Notes: generated by a model not told the origin, from the sequence alone. 64,000 bases of DNA from Seiridium cupressi (GCA_036674765.1 JARVKI010000018.1:1-64000), one strand, 5' to 3'; shown: positions 1-12,013, counted from the first letter of the stretch. Translations and numbers: made by a program.

Positions 1-73
<73 letters not shown>
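1..73. repeat. 73-nt poly-C homopolymer at the window edge
   Basis: The first 73 bases are all C, followed at once by ordinary mixed sequence. No telomere-type repeat (TTAGGG/CCCTAA) is present. Such a tract at the very start of a sequence is most simply a contig-end artefact, for example poly-G reads from two-colour sequencing, but a real tract cannot be excluded from the sequence alone. Confidence 0.95.
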
Positions 74-74
<1 letters not shown>

Positions 75-981
75 ACAATTGCGACACAGATAGGCTGCAA
101 TCGGACGAAAGCAACTCTTCCTGGCTCTGGATCCGGAGAAAACGCCCCTGTTTTGGGCGATTGAGAGCAAGCCTGGTTTGGCAATGGAAGTGAGAGAGCT
201 CGCACAGACTGGTGAAGCATAGCGGCAACACTGCCGGGTATGGCTTCATGACGACGATAAGAGGGTTTCTTGAGAGTTGTGTGATTTGCTCTGGCGTACT
301 CGCGGAAATTTTGATAGTTTGGCAATATTAAGTCCTCAACAAAAATAAAAACAGTCATTCTTACAAACTTGTTGACCAGAGTCGCTGCTTTGTATGGTTC
401 ACGGAAGAGAAGGAAAGACGGCAGCCAGTGATGTTTGGTGAATGAGGACGGGATGAAATAAAACTTCATATGCATGAAAGAGATGCTGGCCAGCGTGATT
501 GACTGTGTGATAGTCTATAAATTCTGCATGCGCCTGGTGCCAACGAAGTTGCAATACCTAACACAATTCCATCTCCATCTCTGGCTTGGCGCTTTGACCA
601 ATCAACGGCGTCGGCGGATTAAGCGGATGCCCACGTCATTCAAGTCAACGCCTGAAAGCTCCATAATCTTAGCTATGTACTACAGCTACATGCTCTAACG
701 CTGAAGCGTGCATTCCATTCCATTCACCACTCCGACATCCTTCCTCGATATTCTCCGCCACAAAGGTCCGAAGGAGGGAAATAAAAGCTTGAGGACAGAG
801 CTCATAACGGGACGAAACGTGGGCTTATGCTACGGCGCCAGCACTTTTTCTTCTTCTTCATCTTCTTCATCTCTACCTAGACTGCGCAATCACCACAACT
901 TCACAACCTAACAACCTCGACGCTCTGAGCCCGTCTACACCCCACTTTCCTACAGCCACCATCGGCATCCCGTCGCCCAAG
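74..981. other. 5' flank of NPL4
   Basis: No gene is recognisable here. The part nearest NPL4 (about 845-980) is pyrimidine-rich on the plus strand, with repeated TTC/CTT units at about 846-880, as is common in promoters and 5' leaders of filamentous ascomycete genes. It is likely the NPL4 promoter and 5' UTR. Confidence 0.5.
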
Positions 982-3120
982 ATGCTGTTGCGACTTCGAG
1001 GGCCAGATGGCATGAAGCGGGTCACCATTGAGCCCAGTGACACCTTTGGTGACCTTGGCCGCATGGTAAGTTTGCAGGACTGCTGTGCCTGTTGTGTCTG
1101 TACTGACTCGCAGCTTAGCTAGTGGAGGAGCTGCCGCCAACCGTCGACCCCCAGACAATCGCCATGTCCAACTCGCCTGCTGGTGGCGAGAAGAAGCGCC
1201 TTGTGGAAATAGCAAAGTTCAAGCTCAGCCAGATAGGACTCAAGCACGGCGACCTCATCTTCCTCAGCTACGAGCACAAAAGCGAAACGGCCAGCGACGA
1301 CCAGCCCAACGGCGCCCTCTCGGCCACTACGAACAGACTCAACGGCAAGCCCATCTTGCCGACCGACGATGTGCCGCTGAATTTACCGTCGATAGGCAAG
1401 GAACCGACGCTCATCAAGAAGCCCTGGGAGGTGGTCAGGCAGTCGGCGCTGGACGATCGCTTGGACAAGAAGGACGGTAAGATCCCGAGAGGCCGCGACA
1501 AGATGTGTAAGCACGGTCCCAAGGGCATGTGCGACTACTGCATGCCTCTCGATCCCTTCAACGCACAGTATCTTGCCGACAAAAAGATCAAGTACCTGTC
1601 ATTCCACTCATATCTCCGGAAGATCAACTCGGCCACGAACAAGCCTGAGCTGGGCAGCTCCTTCATACCACCCTTGAAGGAGCCGTACTTCAGAGTCAAG
1701 CCCGACTGCCCGTCTGGACATCCGGCCTGGCCCGAGGGTATCTGCACAAAGTGTCAGCCAAGCTCCATCATATTACAGCCTCAGACGTGGCGCGCAGTGG
1801 ACCATGTTGAGTTCGCCGCCTCTGACATCATCAACACATTCATCGACGCATGGCGTAAGACTGGCTGTCAAAGAGTCGGACTTCTATACGGTCACTATGA
1901 GGAGTACACGGAAGTACCACTGGGAGTCAAGGCTGTGGTCGAGGCTATATATGAGGTGCCACAGGTGGACGAGTCTGACGGCGTCTCACTGAATCCTTTC
2001 GAGAACGAGGCAGAGATCACGGCCGTTGCCAAACTCTGCGGCCTCGAACCGGTCGGCACCATCTTCACCGACTTGCTGGACTCGGGTGCCGGCGATGGCA
2101 CCGTTGTTTGCAAGCGGCACGCAGATTCCTACTTCCTCACCTCACTCGAGGTGTGCCATGCTGCCAGACTACAAGCACAACATCCCAAACCGACCAAGTG
2201 GAGTGACACGGGCATATACGGATCGAATTTTGTGACGTGCATAATATCGGGAGACGAGACGGGCCAGATTGTCATTTCAGCCTACCAGGCATCGCTCGAG
2301 GCGGTTGAAATGGTCCGGGCGGATATCATTGAACCTTCGGCCGACCCCACGGTTATGCTCGTTCAGGAGGAAGAGGAAGTCGACGGCTCCAAGAGTCGTA
2401 CACGGTTCATTCCAGAGGTCTTCTTCCGCAAGATCAACGAGTATAACGCCAACGTGCAGGAAAACGCGAAACCTGCATTCCCGGTTGAGTATCTCTACGT
2501 CACACTGACACATGGTTTCCCAACCGAATCCAAGCCCATGTTCAAGGATTTTGCGGGCTCCCCGTTCCCCATCGAAAACCGTGAGATAATGGGCGAAAGC
2601 CAACAATATAGTGCTGTGGCCAAGGCTCTCAGGACCAGGGACGGCCAGCAAAGGCTCTCCGACTTCCATCTGCTCTGCTTCATCCACAACATGGGTGTGC
2701 TGTCAAAGGTAGGACTCGGGTTCGAGAAGTTTCTGAAGCTGCCACTGACAGATTCCACAGGAGGAGGAGGCTCTTTTGTGCCGGGTGGCAACCACTCACG
2801 ACCTCGCAGATACCTATCAGCTCTTCTCGAAGCCCGGCTGGCAAACGCTGGAGGCAATCATACAATCGACTGGTGAGAATATTCCTAGGCACAGTCTGAA
2901 GCGTCCTCGTCCGCCCAGTGGAGACGGGGTTGGCGCGGGCAACTCTAATTCCCCAGCAACGCATCTTGATTCTTCTACTGCCACAACAAATGGTGCTGCT
3001 GCAACTTCTGCAAACGGTGAACCAGACGCTAAGCGTTTTGCTGCCCTTAGGCTGAGCGGTAATCGCCAACGAGATGGGAAAAGTCGCCCCCGTCCTGTCC
3101 CCGTGCCAGGTGCTGATTAG
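982..3120 (+). CDS. NPL4: Nuclear protein localization protein 4 (NPL4), Cdc48/p97-Ufd1 cofactor
   Basis: Three exons: 982-1065, 1119-2708 and 2761-3120, giving 677 aa. Introns of 53 and 52 bp are both phase 0, with GTAAG and GTAGG donors. The first 28 codons begin the ubiquitin-like domain ([20 protein letters not shown]) and splicing continues it as [11 protein letters not shown]. Next come the zinc-binding region ([12 protein letters not shown], about residues 158-169, and [16 protein letters not shown]) and the MPN-like NPL4 domain with [12 protein letters not shown]. The third exon carries the conserved C-terminal segment [20 protein letters not shown] and a basic, low-complexity tail. 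In this family NPL4 binds Ufd1 and Cdc48 and helps extract ubiquitylated proteins from the ER membrane and chromatin for the proteasome. Length and motif order are normal. The gene faces CPA2 tail to tail. Confidence 0.96.
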
Positions 3121-4420
3121 GGGAGGATCGGAGCCACGTCGACATAAGGTCGGGCCGAACGACTAGATGCAGCGAGTGTCCCAGCGCTGGAAGCAACGGC
3201 CATGTGGTGTAGCACCAAAGAAAGGCAGCGCCCAAGCGAAGGTGACGATAATGGCGATCGCACGTCAAGGTAACTAAGCCGAGCATGAAAGGCGCATAAG
3301 GATTGGGGTAGATAGATCATCATCGGCACGGTAGAGAAAAGCAGCCTCATGTGTATGCAGGCAGGGGCGTAGCCCCTCGTCCGGCTGGGCAATCACACAT
3401 TGCTGACATGGGCAACGGCTCCTATAGACTCGATGGAAATACGCCCAGAATGGTAAATAAACCAAAAATTGTCAACCATATCATGTTGCATTGCTGTTGC
3501 GTATGGTCTGGAGTATCAACCACCATTGCCTAACAAGGATTATCCAATCCTTGTCGCAGTCCAATTACGAACCTCCCCGCCTCCCCCAAGTTCTTTTCTC
3601 ATGTGTCGACAGCCGAGCTCTAAGCTACCTCGACTAATCGAACATCATATTTCAAGATGAGGATATCCATCCCGGCTCGTGGCCGAATGATGTGGCTTAG
3701 AAGACGAGTATCGTAGTTGTCGAGTGTCAGCAGGTCAACATCCTCGCCCTATGCATCTCAGAGAGGCATGTCTACTAGGTTAATATGGGATAGTATAGAT
3801 AACGTTATCAGTCTGTGTAGAATATAATACGGAGGAACGCCATTTATAAATATATAGGAATTTGTTTTAGGAGAAAATATATATAGGGCTCTCTGAGAAA
3901 ATAAAAACGCCCTATTCATCGCGGCACCGTCTGGGTAGATATGCAGCAGTTTACACGATACTTTCGCAGCTGATCGAACTGGTACAACCTCAGCTTTGCC
4001 ACCCACTGCAAGCCTTGGTGGTCGTCTGCAAAGTTGGCAACTGCACAAGTGTTCAGCAAACTGTCCTTTGGTCCTCCATTCGGGCTCACCTTCCTGGTAT
4101 TATTGCCTCATTATTTTTGGGCAGGTGCCTTGAGGTATGTCACTATGGGACGGCAAGAGTAGTAAGTTACTAAGATACAAAATAGTATTCTATCACATAT
4201 GTGCGATTGTTGTCGGGTTCAGTATGAGCAAGGCTATATTTCAAATCGCTTGGTATTTAATATAAAATTTCAGACCCTGAAATGCCCACCGCCTTAACTT
4301 GAAGTCCAGTTATCGAACGCCTGCCAAACCAACCCAATCAGGGTTATGGAATGGACGAATACTTAGTATGATGAAAGCACAATTTTCTTTTCTAAGAACC
4401 AGCACAGATTTTCGGAATAT
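3121..4420. other. Intergenic region between convergent NPL4 and CPA2
   Basis: About 1.3 kb between two convergent genes, so it should hold both 3' UTRs and terminators. An AT-rich stretch lies at about 3780-3910 and another at about 4180-4280. Only short, non-conserved open frames are present; I see no gene. Confidence 0.6.
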
Positions 4421-7400
4421 TTACAACGGCTTGCCACCAATGAAATCCGACCATCGGCGAACCTCAGAGGGGATACCTTCCTTGCGAGGGAGCTTTTCGC
4501 TCATGCATTGAGCGAAGAGCATGGCGGTCTAGACTGTGTTAGCATAACTGGGCGGGATGCACGGTAGAAGCCGTGAGACTTACCTGGGGCTCCATGAACA
4601 ACGGCACACCAAAGTCGACAGCATTTCGTCGCATGACGTAATCAACATCAGTGACGGTCTTGGCTCTGGCCAGAGCCAGGTTGAACACACCGCGGATGTC
4701 GTATTTCTGGAAGACTTCACGGAGAGCGCGCTTGTCTTCCTTGGGGAATTCGATGACCTCAACCTGAACCTTGTTCTTGGTAGTCGACTCCAGGAACTGC
4801 TTCACATCATCGCCTGCAGCGTAGAACTTGTAGCCGAGGGGCTCGAGGTAATCCGCAACCTTGGTCAGCCACGGCTTCGAGGTCTCACCACCGAAGAGTA
4901 TACCCTCACCAGGCTCGGGCACGCGGAAGTTCATGGCCGATTGTAACGAAGTCCAGTAGGCCTCGACAAGGTCCTTACCGAAGCAAGCCATCTCTCCAGT
5001 GCTGGCCATCTCGACGCCGAGGAAGGGGTCAGCGCCGGCAAGACGGGTCCACGAGAATTGAGGAACCTTGACAGCGAGATAATCACGCTTGGCAGTCATC
5101 AGGTCCGTCGGTTCAGGAACGTCTTTTCCGACAAGCGCCTTGGTAGCAACATCGATGAAGTTGGTACCAAGAACCTTGCTTACAAAGGGGAAGGATCGGG
5201 AAGCACGGAGATTGCACTCGATAACCTTCAACAAAGGCTCACCACCCTGCGGGTTCTCAGCCTTGATGATCTGCATGTTGAAGGGGCCTGTAATCTTCCA
5301 GGCCTTAGCGACCTTCTTAGCGATCTCCTTTAGGCGCTCCATGGTCCTCTCATCCTGGTTTGGCGGAGGCAAGACCAGAGTGGCGTCACCGGAGTGGACA
5401 CCGGCCTGCTCAACGTGCTCACTGACGGCGTGCACGATAAGCTCTCCCTTGGAGGCAACACCATCGACGTCAATCTCCTCGGCACCTTCGATGAATTTGG
5501 TGATGACAACAGGGTGGTCGGGGGAGACGTTGCTGGCAGCCTCAAGCTTCTCCTTCAGGTCTTCTTGGCTTCGGATGACGGTCATGGCTGCACCGGACAA
5601 TACGTAGCTGGGTCGAACGAGGACGGGGTAGCTGACTTCTTGGGCGAACTTCTCGGCCTCCTCGACTGACGTCAGCTCCTTCCAAGCAGGCTGGTCGACA
5701 CCGATGCTGTCGAGAATTTCGGAGAACTTCTGTCGATCTTCAGCCTTGTCAATATCCTTGGGGTCTGTACCCAGAACGTTGGCCTTGCCCTCCTCCTGGA
5801 GGCGGAGGGCAATGTTCTGAGGAAGCTGGCCACCGACTGAGACAACGACTCCAGAAGCATTTTCAAGCTCGTAAATGTCGAGTACGCGCTCGTAGCTGAG
5901 CTCTTCGAAATACAATTTGTCCGCAGAATCGAAATCAGTGCTCATCGTCTCCGGATTATAACTTTTTACCGTTAGCATTTCATATTTAGTATCGGCGTAT
6001 AAAGGAATCTTTTTGGTCCAGATAACCGATCTTTAGCTTGACGCTTCGATCTAATTAAAACAAGACAAAAGATTTTACCATTAAAACAATTATACCAAAA
6101 TAAATAAAATAAAAAAGAAAGGGATATACATTAAAATAAAAAATTAAAATAAAGGAAATAAAAGAAGAAAAACAAAGAAGAAAAATAGAGAAGAAAATGA
6201 AGAAGAGAAATCAAGGAGGTTTACATAGTTTATAGTACTTACTTTATCATTACTGTTTTCATCTTCATATCACGAAGGGCGAAAGCAGTACTAACGGCGC
6301 ACCAGTCAAACTCGACAGAGCTTCCAATTCGGTAGACACCGCTTCCGAGAACAATAGTTCCCTTGTCTTCGAATGTGACATCGTGGGAGCTGGCGTTGTA
6401 AGTGGTATAGAGATAATTGGTGTCGGCAGGGAATTCGGCAGCCAATGTATCGATCTTCTTGACCCAGGGTCTGATACCCATGCCCAGACGGTGCGCGCGT
6501 ACAGAACGCTCATCGCTCTTCACAGCATTGGCGATCTGCCTGTCGGAGAAACCCATCTTCTTAGCCTTCAGCACGAGATCACGCTTCAAGTTCTCCAGGC
6601 TACCTGCAGCCTCCATCTCACGAGTGCAGTTCACAATGTTTTGTAGCTTGTACAAGAACCATTTGTCAATCTTGCTCAGCTCGTGTACGCGGTCCACCGT
6701 GTAGCCCTCGTGGAGCATAGCCTGGCCAACGGCCAACCATCGGCGATCCGTGGGATTTGCTAGCACGTCATCGAGGTTGTCGAACTTGTCTCCTTGGAAT
6801 CCAACAAAGTTGGGGTCAACCTGCCGGATAGCCTTTTGGAAAGACTCCTCAAAAGTTCGTCCAATAGCCATGACCTCACCCACAGACTTCATGGCACTCC
6901 CAATGTCACGCTTGACATGCTGGAATTTGGACAGATCCCATCGAGGAATCTTTGTGACGATGTAATCCAGTGAGGGCTCGAAGTTAGCTGTCGTCGTGCG
7001 AGTGACAGCGTTTGGTAGCTCAGGCAAGCTATGGCCAAGACCAATCTTTGCGGCAGTGTAGGCCAGAGGATAGCCGGTGGCTTTGGAAGCCAACGCAGAT
7101 GATCGAGAAAGACGGGCATTGACTTCAATAACACGGTAGTCAAGGCCATCAGGCTGCAAAGCGTACTGCACGTTGCACTCTCCGACAACACCGAGATGAC
7201 GGACGATCTTGATGGCGGCGGATCGGAGCATGTGGTATTCCTCGTCGCTCAGAGTCTGACTTGGGGCAACGACGATGGAATCACCGGTATGGGTGCCAAG
7301 AGGATCGAAGTTCTCCATGTTGCATACCGTGATACAGTTGTCGTTGGCATCACGGACGACCTCGTATTCGACTTCCTTCCAGCCCTTCAACGATTTCTCG

Positions 7401-8373
7401 ACCAGGATCTGTGGAGAGAGGGTAAGGGAGCGAGCAGCCATGTTGCGGAGCTCCTCGCGGTTGTTGGCAAAACCCGAACCAAGCCCACCCAGCGCATAGG
7501 CAGCTCGGACGATGATGGGATAGCCAACCTTGTCAGCAGCGTCCAATGCCTCCTCGATCGTGTTGACAGCAATGGAATGCGCAATGGGGATGTCGATTTC
7601 GTTCAGAGCCTTGGCAAAGAGGTCTCTGTCTTCACTCAACTCTAGCGTGTGGACGCTAGTACCCAACACCTTGACACCATACCGCTCGAACAAACCCATT
7701 CGCTGCATCTGCACACCCAGGTTCAGCGCGGTCTGCCCACCGAAGGACAAGAAGATTCCATCGGGCCGTTCCCTCTCGATAACGTAGGACACATATTCAG
7801 GGGTGACGGGGAGGTAGTAAACCTCATCGGCGAGCACGTGGGCCGTCTGGATGGTGGCAATGTTGGGGTTTATGAGCACAGAGGCAACACCAGCCTCCTT
7901 GAGAGCCTTCAGAGCTTGGGAACCTTTACAGCAGTCGAGTTAGCACCAAGCACGCGTAAGATAACCAGTGACTCATGCTTGACAGCCAACTCGAGTACTT
8001 GTCATCTCAGTGAAGGACAGAAGGTGAACGAACCTGAATAATCGAACTCTCCAGCCTGTCCAATGGCCAGGCCGCCACTGCCAATGACCAAAACCTTCTT
8101 GACGTCGACAATGTCCCTGGGCTTTATGACACCGCTCTCAAGGTAGGCCTTGGGGTTGGGGGCCTCCTGAGCCACGGCACTGCTGCAGCAGGCGGCGGTA
8201 GCAGTAAAGTTGCGTTTCTGGCTCCATTGTGAAGCCCTGGTGGCCGACACCAGCTTGGAGTAGACGGGCGAAGTGGTCGTAGTTAATTGCCTTCGCGGTA
8301 AAGCCGTAGGTAGTCGTCGACCGTGGCGGAGGACAGCCGGAGCTCGATGGGCGAGCTTGGTGGAGAAGGCCAT
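4421..8373 (-). CDS. CPA2: Carbamoyl-phosphate synthase, arginine-specific, large subunit (mitochondrial)
   Basis: Four exons on the minus strand: 8373-8034, 7923-6243, 5961-4584 and 4528-4421, giving 1168 aa. The phases (1, 2, 0) are all consistent. Residues 1 to about 75 are rich in Arg, Ser and Ala with almost no acids, like a mitochondrial presequence. The synthase core starts at [20 protein letters not shown] (about 91-110) and continues through two homologous ATP-grasp halves; the second starts near [10 protein letters not shown]. The C-terminus has an MGS-like region and ends DFIGGKPL. The enzyme makes carbamoyl phosphate from ammonia, bicarbonate and 2 ATP, with the glutaminase subunit encoded elsewhere. 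The presequence and single-pathway size point to the arginine enzyme, not the pyrimidine CPSase-ATCase fusion. The odd feature is the AT-rich 281-bp second intron (5962-6242). Confidence 0.95.
5962..6242 (-). other. Long AT-rich intron within CPA2
   Basis: On the minus strand it starts GTAAGTACT and ends GCTAACGGTAAAAAG, so a branch-point-like CTAAC lies only about 9 nt before the AG. It splits codon 674 (AA|T, Asn) of the highly conserved TVMINYNPET segment. The body is strongly A+T-rich, with polypyrimidine runs on the coding strand, unlike the roughly half-GC exons beside it. The other CPA2 introns are 110 and 55 bp. Removing it restores a continuous family-like protein, so it is an intron and not a gene break. 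Confidence 0.88.
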
Positions 8374-8548
8374 AGCTAGGGAAGCTGCAAGGAGCTACGG
8401 TCTCCGAGATATGCACACAAGGACCTCTCGAGAGACCTGAACTCAGATGTTACGCCCCTTCCTGAAGTCAATTGACCTTGTGTGAGCAGCGGGTGAGGAG
8501 ATGTCAAGTTGGAAATGAGTAAAGAAGTCCCAAGTTGTTGGCGGATCG

Positions 8549-8554
8549 TGACTC
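8549..8554 (+). promoter_or_regulatory. Possible Gcn4/CPC1-type site upstream of CPA2
   Basis: TGACTC (followed by G) lies about 175 bp upstream of the CPA2 start. The consensus for the fungal general amino-acid control factors is TGA(C/G)TCA, so this matches six of seven bases. A weaker TGAGTAA lies nearby at about 8517-8523. Arginine genes are classic targets of this regulon. A six-base match also occurs often by chance. Confidence 0.35.
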
Positions 8555-10493
8555 GACCACCCTGGTCCGCTAGCCCAGCGGATTTTCGGTGGGCAGTGAT
8601 AAGATAACAGTGAGGGACAAGCTTAGAAAATTTCTTGAACAGGCCCGCCAGGTGCTTGACGCTAAGCTGAAAACTGGCCTGGCGCGCTGCTATTCGCTCT
8701 GCCGTGCCTGCGATCTAGGACCGGTCACCGGGAGTGATATGCTGGTTCCGCGAAGATTTTTCTGTCGTCACCGCTGCCAGTCACACTCCAGCAGTCCAGA
8801 TGGATGCAAGTGAGCCATTTGACGTGCCTTATCGTGGGTCTATCCGGCTGCACACCATCCCTTCCGCTGCGAAAATTTGCACACGTCTGCCCAATGATGC
8901 AAAGACGGGATACCCCAGATCCATGGAGCTCTGACCAGCCTCGGAACAGCATCGGAGCTCTGTCAGAGTCAACAAGAACTTTTGGAGGGCAGCAAATCAC
9001 GATCAGGCCGGAGCAACATGAGCGAGCGCATCACTTGAAGGTCGATCGCTATTTACTGGCCAAAATCTCGAATCAATTCCTATGATTCACATTCCCCCAG
9101 GATCACTTAAACCCAAGTATAGTCATATGAACACCCAACTTCCCTATTCGGTTGTTGCGTCTAGCTTCGGTTGGGGGACACAATCAACGAATCAGGTGTT
9201 ACACATGCTAATTGAAATGTCGGAAAATCCCATTGCCCCATATTTTACCTGCAGCCAAAATTGTGCCAAACCAAGGTCAATTGCATATACGTATTCGAGG
9301 GGAGACCCTGGCAGCAACAGAATGGACAGTACTGCCTCGGGAATGCTGTCGTTAACATCTCGGCGTCCCACCTATTCCGAAGCTGCTCTTGGTTCTGCCA
9401 CAAGCACAGAGACATTTAGGTACCAGCAAAACTGGATGCATAAAGCACAAACAGCACAACTGCTTGGTATGCGCGCATCGTATTGATGCTGACTATCGCG
9501 CATGGCACAAATGTGAAGTCGGCTGCTTTAACTAATACCAACGATTCCCTCTGGATATGGTAAGATAAACCATCTGTAATTTGTTCCGAGATAAATATAT
9601 TTTGCTATATAGTATAAATTTTCTTATTTCTTTGGTTACTATATTCCCTCTTAGCGATTCGTTATATATGACAGTCTCATAACCAAATATCTGACTCCAT
9701 AGCAGTAAGATTCGAGTTATGGTCGATAAGGATTCTTTAGCAAGTTTTATATCTATTTGTGCTAAGTTGGTAAGTAAGATCCCCCGACAACTTTAATAAT
9801 ACCAGGCCATTGGAACATAAGTTCAGAGTCACCAAGATGGATTCTGATAGTCCTATACATCGATGCCACAGTTGATTCTTTGGGCGTAACAGCACAACCC
9901 ATGAGCACAGCTCACAACCTGAGGCCGAAATTTCGGCCAGACGGTCCGTGCATAGTCAAGACAGGGACGCCTCGTTCGATGCCCAACGGAACAATCAATG
10001 GCCCGCAGACCCCCACTCCCAAGCCTCCCAAGGTGCATTTAAGATGGGATGTGTCACTGTCAGCCCCGTTGCTTCGCCTTCTACATTCATCATCCTCTGT
10101 CACTCCTGACTCCTGAGCAGTTGTGCACCATACAATCTCCTGGATGCGAGTGTCTCGGAACACACGAAAATGGCCCGCATGAGATGAACCGGAATCTCAT
10201 CCCGTCGGCCTGCGGTGGGTTGTGGAGCAACTCTGCCACGCTTCATTTCCTATTGTCATTAGCCTGTATGTTGTTCCTGACTAGAATGTCGGTCGAGGCT
10301 TGGTAAGGCCGTGCTGTTCTTGCACACGCTACTTGGAAGCGCGGCGTGCAAAACATTGCGACGATCTACATTACACTGCGTTTCTGTTTTAATATTATCA
10401 TATTCTTCGCCGCCTGCCAAAAGCAAGTTCTTCTTGGGTTCTTCTTCATTTCTTCTTAAATTCTTCCTAAGTTCTGAAGTTTTTTTGCTCGGC

Positions 10494-10520
10494 GTCCTGG
10501 GCAAGACGCGTAAACTGCCC
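10494..10520 (+). repeat. Dispersed short repeat, copy 1
   Basis: Begins GTCCTGGGCAAGACGCG and ends TAAACTGCCC. A near copy is at 11025-11050 and a partial copy (GTCCTGAGCATGACGA) at 10560-10575. All are on the plus strand within 560 bp. They may be remnants of one element or a local duplication. Confidence 0.6.
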
Positions 10521-11024
10521 CCTTGGAGTCGTGGAGTACGGATTGATTTCCCGACGAGTGTCCTGAGCATGACGAAATAGAAAGGCTTACGATGTTGCGC
10601 TGGCAACAGAATGGCAACACATGTCATGACGATCTGACGACGTGCATGAATCTAGGTTACCGCGATAGATGGCGACACGGCTGCTTGTCGTCCATGGTAT
10701 GTATGCTGCTGCTTGGCGCCTTGCCTTCACGGTCTAGTGTGCTAACGGCTTTGAAGGTATATGATCTCAGAGATTTCTAGGGTAGGCAGCATCGACGCCT
10801 CGACGAATGATGACGATTCATACCGAAGATAATCTTGCATAGGAGCGTAGGCAAAAGCGCATTTCCTACTTGAGCGAGAACGCATCTGGGTCAGGAGTTT
10901 TGGGGGTTCGGAGCTCGAATTTTTTCCGGATGCCATGGTCAAGTATGTCATGAATAATCGGCCCAGAGCCACAAGGGCTGACTTCTTCATAGTGACAATA
11001 CTCCTTCCTAATTGGACTGCGTTT

Positions 11025-11050
11025 GTCCTGGGCATGACTTTAAACTGCCC
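11025..11050 (+). repeat. Dispersed short repeat, copy 2
   Basis: GTCCTGGGCATGAC followed by TTTAAACTGCCC, matching the 10494-10520 copy at most positions with one length difference. Both copies are followed by related C-rich sequence that reaches a shared GTCG. Confidence 0.6.
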
Positions 11051-11966
11051 AGAGCCCCCTCGGTCGATTTCCAGAGGGTGGATGTGGAACTAGGTAGCGA
11101 GCAGTTCCGTCGGGGATCCCTTTCCGGTTCCATTTCCATACAACCATGGAGCCGCGCCCGACTTTATCCGAGATATTCTTGTCTCGGTCGCTCATTGTGG
11201 AAACTATTGAGGAAACCATTGTGGTTACTTCGCTATTCAGCGTTTTTTTTCGAGTCTGTGTCGCCAAAGGGCGGCCCAAATTTCTCGAGTGTGGTGGATT
11301 GTCCATCCCCGGTTGGAAGGAGAACGCCAAATCCTCAGTGCCCCGTGGTTGGCGGTTCATTATGATGGACCCACGGTTGCACAAATTACTGTGGTCAAAG
11401 CCAGCGCCCTGACTGAATCGTCAGGGTTCCCAGGTTGGGAGTTTAGCTGGCAACGCCGGGCGGACTTTGACGCCGACCGGCGTTTTTGAGTCAGATCGAG
11501 TTGTCAAGACCACTGGGTTGTCCGTGTATCACTGGCAACCCGGGAATGCCCGGGAGTCTCTGCCTTAGTGAGTTCGAGGCATTTCTCCCCGGCTGGTCGC
11601 CTTCATGCTTGGGTTCTTTCTGAAGGAGATAAGCGCGATAGTTAGTGCCATATGCCGGAGCGGGTGCACCACAGCCAATCTACCCTTGTGCACCTGTGAA
11701 CTGTGGCAGGCGACTATGCTCCGGAGCCAGCGTCTGGGACTCGGCCCAGAAGAACCCAACCCTGCATTACGACAATCGTCCGCCTTCTCTGCGAGTTGGA
11801 GAATCTCAGGAGGTGCAGGGTGAGAGTGTGATGTGTTAAAAGGACCCTTTTTTCGGTCCGGGGCTGGGCTGGTCGCGTCTCTCAGTAGACGGTCTCCGCC
11901 TTCACGGCATTGGCTGTCTCAAAAGCCCCCGGCTCGATCGAAGATGTCATATCCGTAGACAGAGGA

Positions 11967-12013
11967 ATTCGTGTATGGGAACATGGGTTCGAATGTTCCC
12001 ACCACGAATGGGT
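11967..12013. repeat. Two-stage inverted repeat (hairpin)
   Basis: The outer arms ATTCGTG/CACGAAT (7 bp) and inner arms GGGAACAT/ATGTTCCC (8 bp) are both perfect. They are separated by a 3/2-nt internal bulge and close on the 8-nt loop GGGTTCGA. The loop contains a GGTTCGA B-box-like string, but the stem does not fit a tRNA T-arm. It could be the end of a mobile element or a structured RNA; function is unknown. Confidence 0.6.

Noticed and set aside
1..73. Telomere
   Set aside because: Pure C with no TTAGGG-type units, followed immediately by a housekeeping gene region.
1111..1118. CGCAG as acceptor for NPL4 exon 2
   Set aside because: It would bring an in-frame TAG after two codons; the next acceptor (TTAG at 1118) gives LVEELPPT, which fits the family.
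4539..7879. Two separate minus-strand genes with halves of a carbamoyl-phosphate synthase
   Set aside because: The halves join perfectly in phase across 5962-6242 with proper splice signals, giving the normal full-length enzyme.
11977..12000. tRNA gene or tRNA T-arm
   Set aside because: GGTTCGAAT resembles a B box, but the stem does not pair as a 5-bp T-stem with a 7-nt loop, and no acceptor or anticodon arm could be built.
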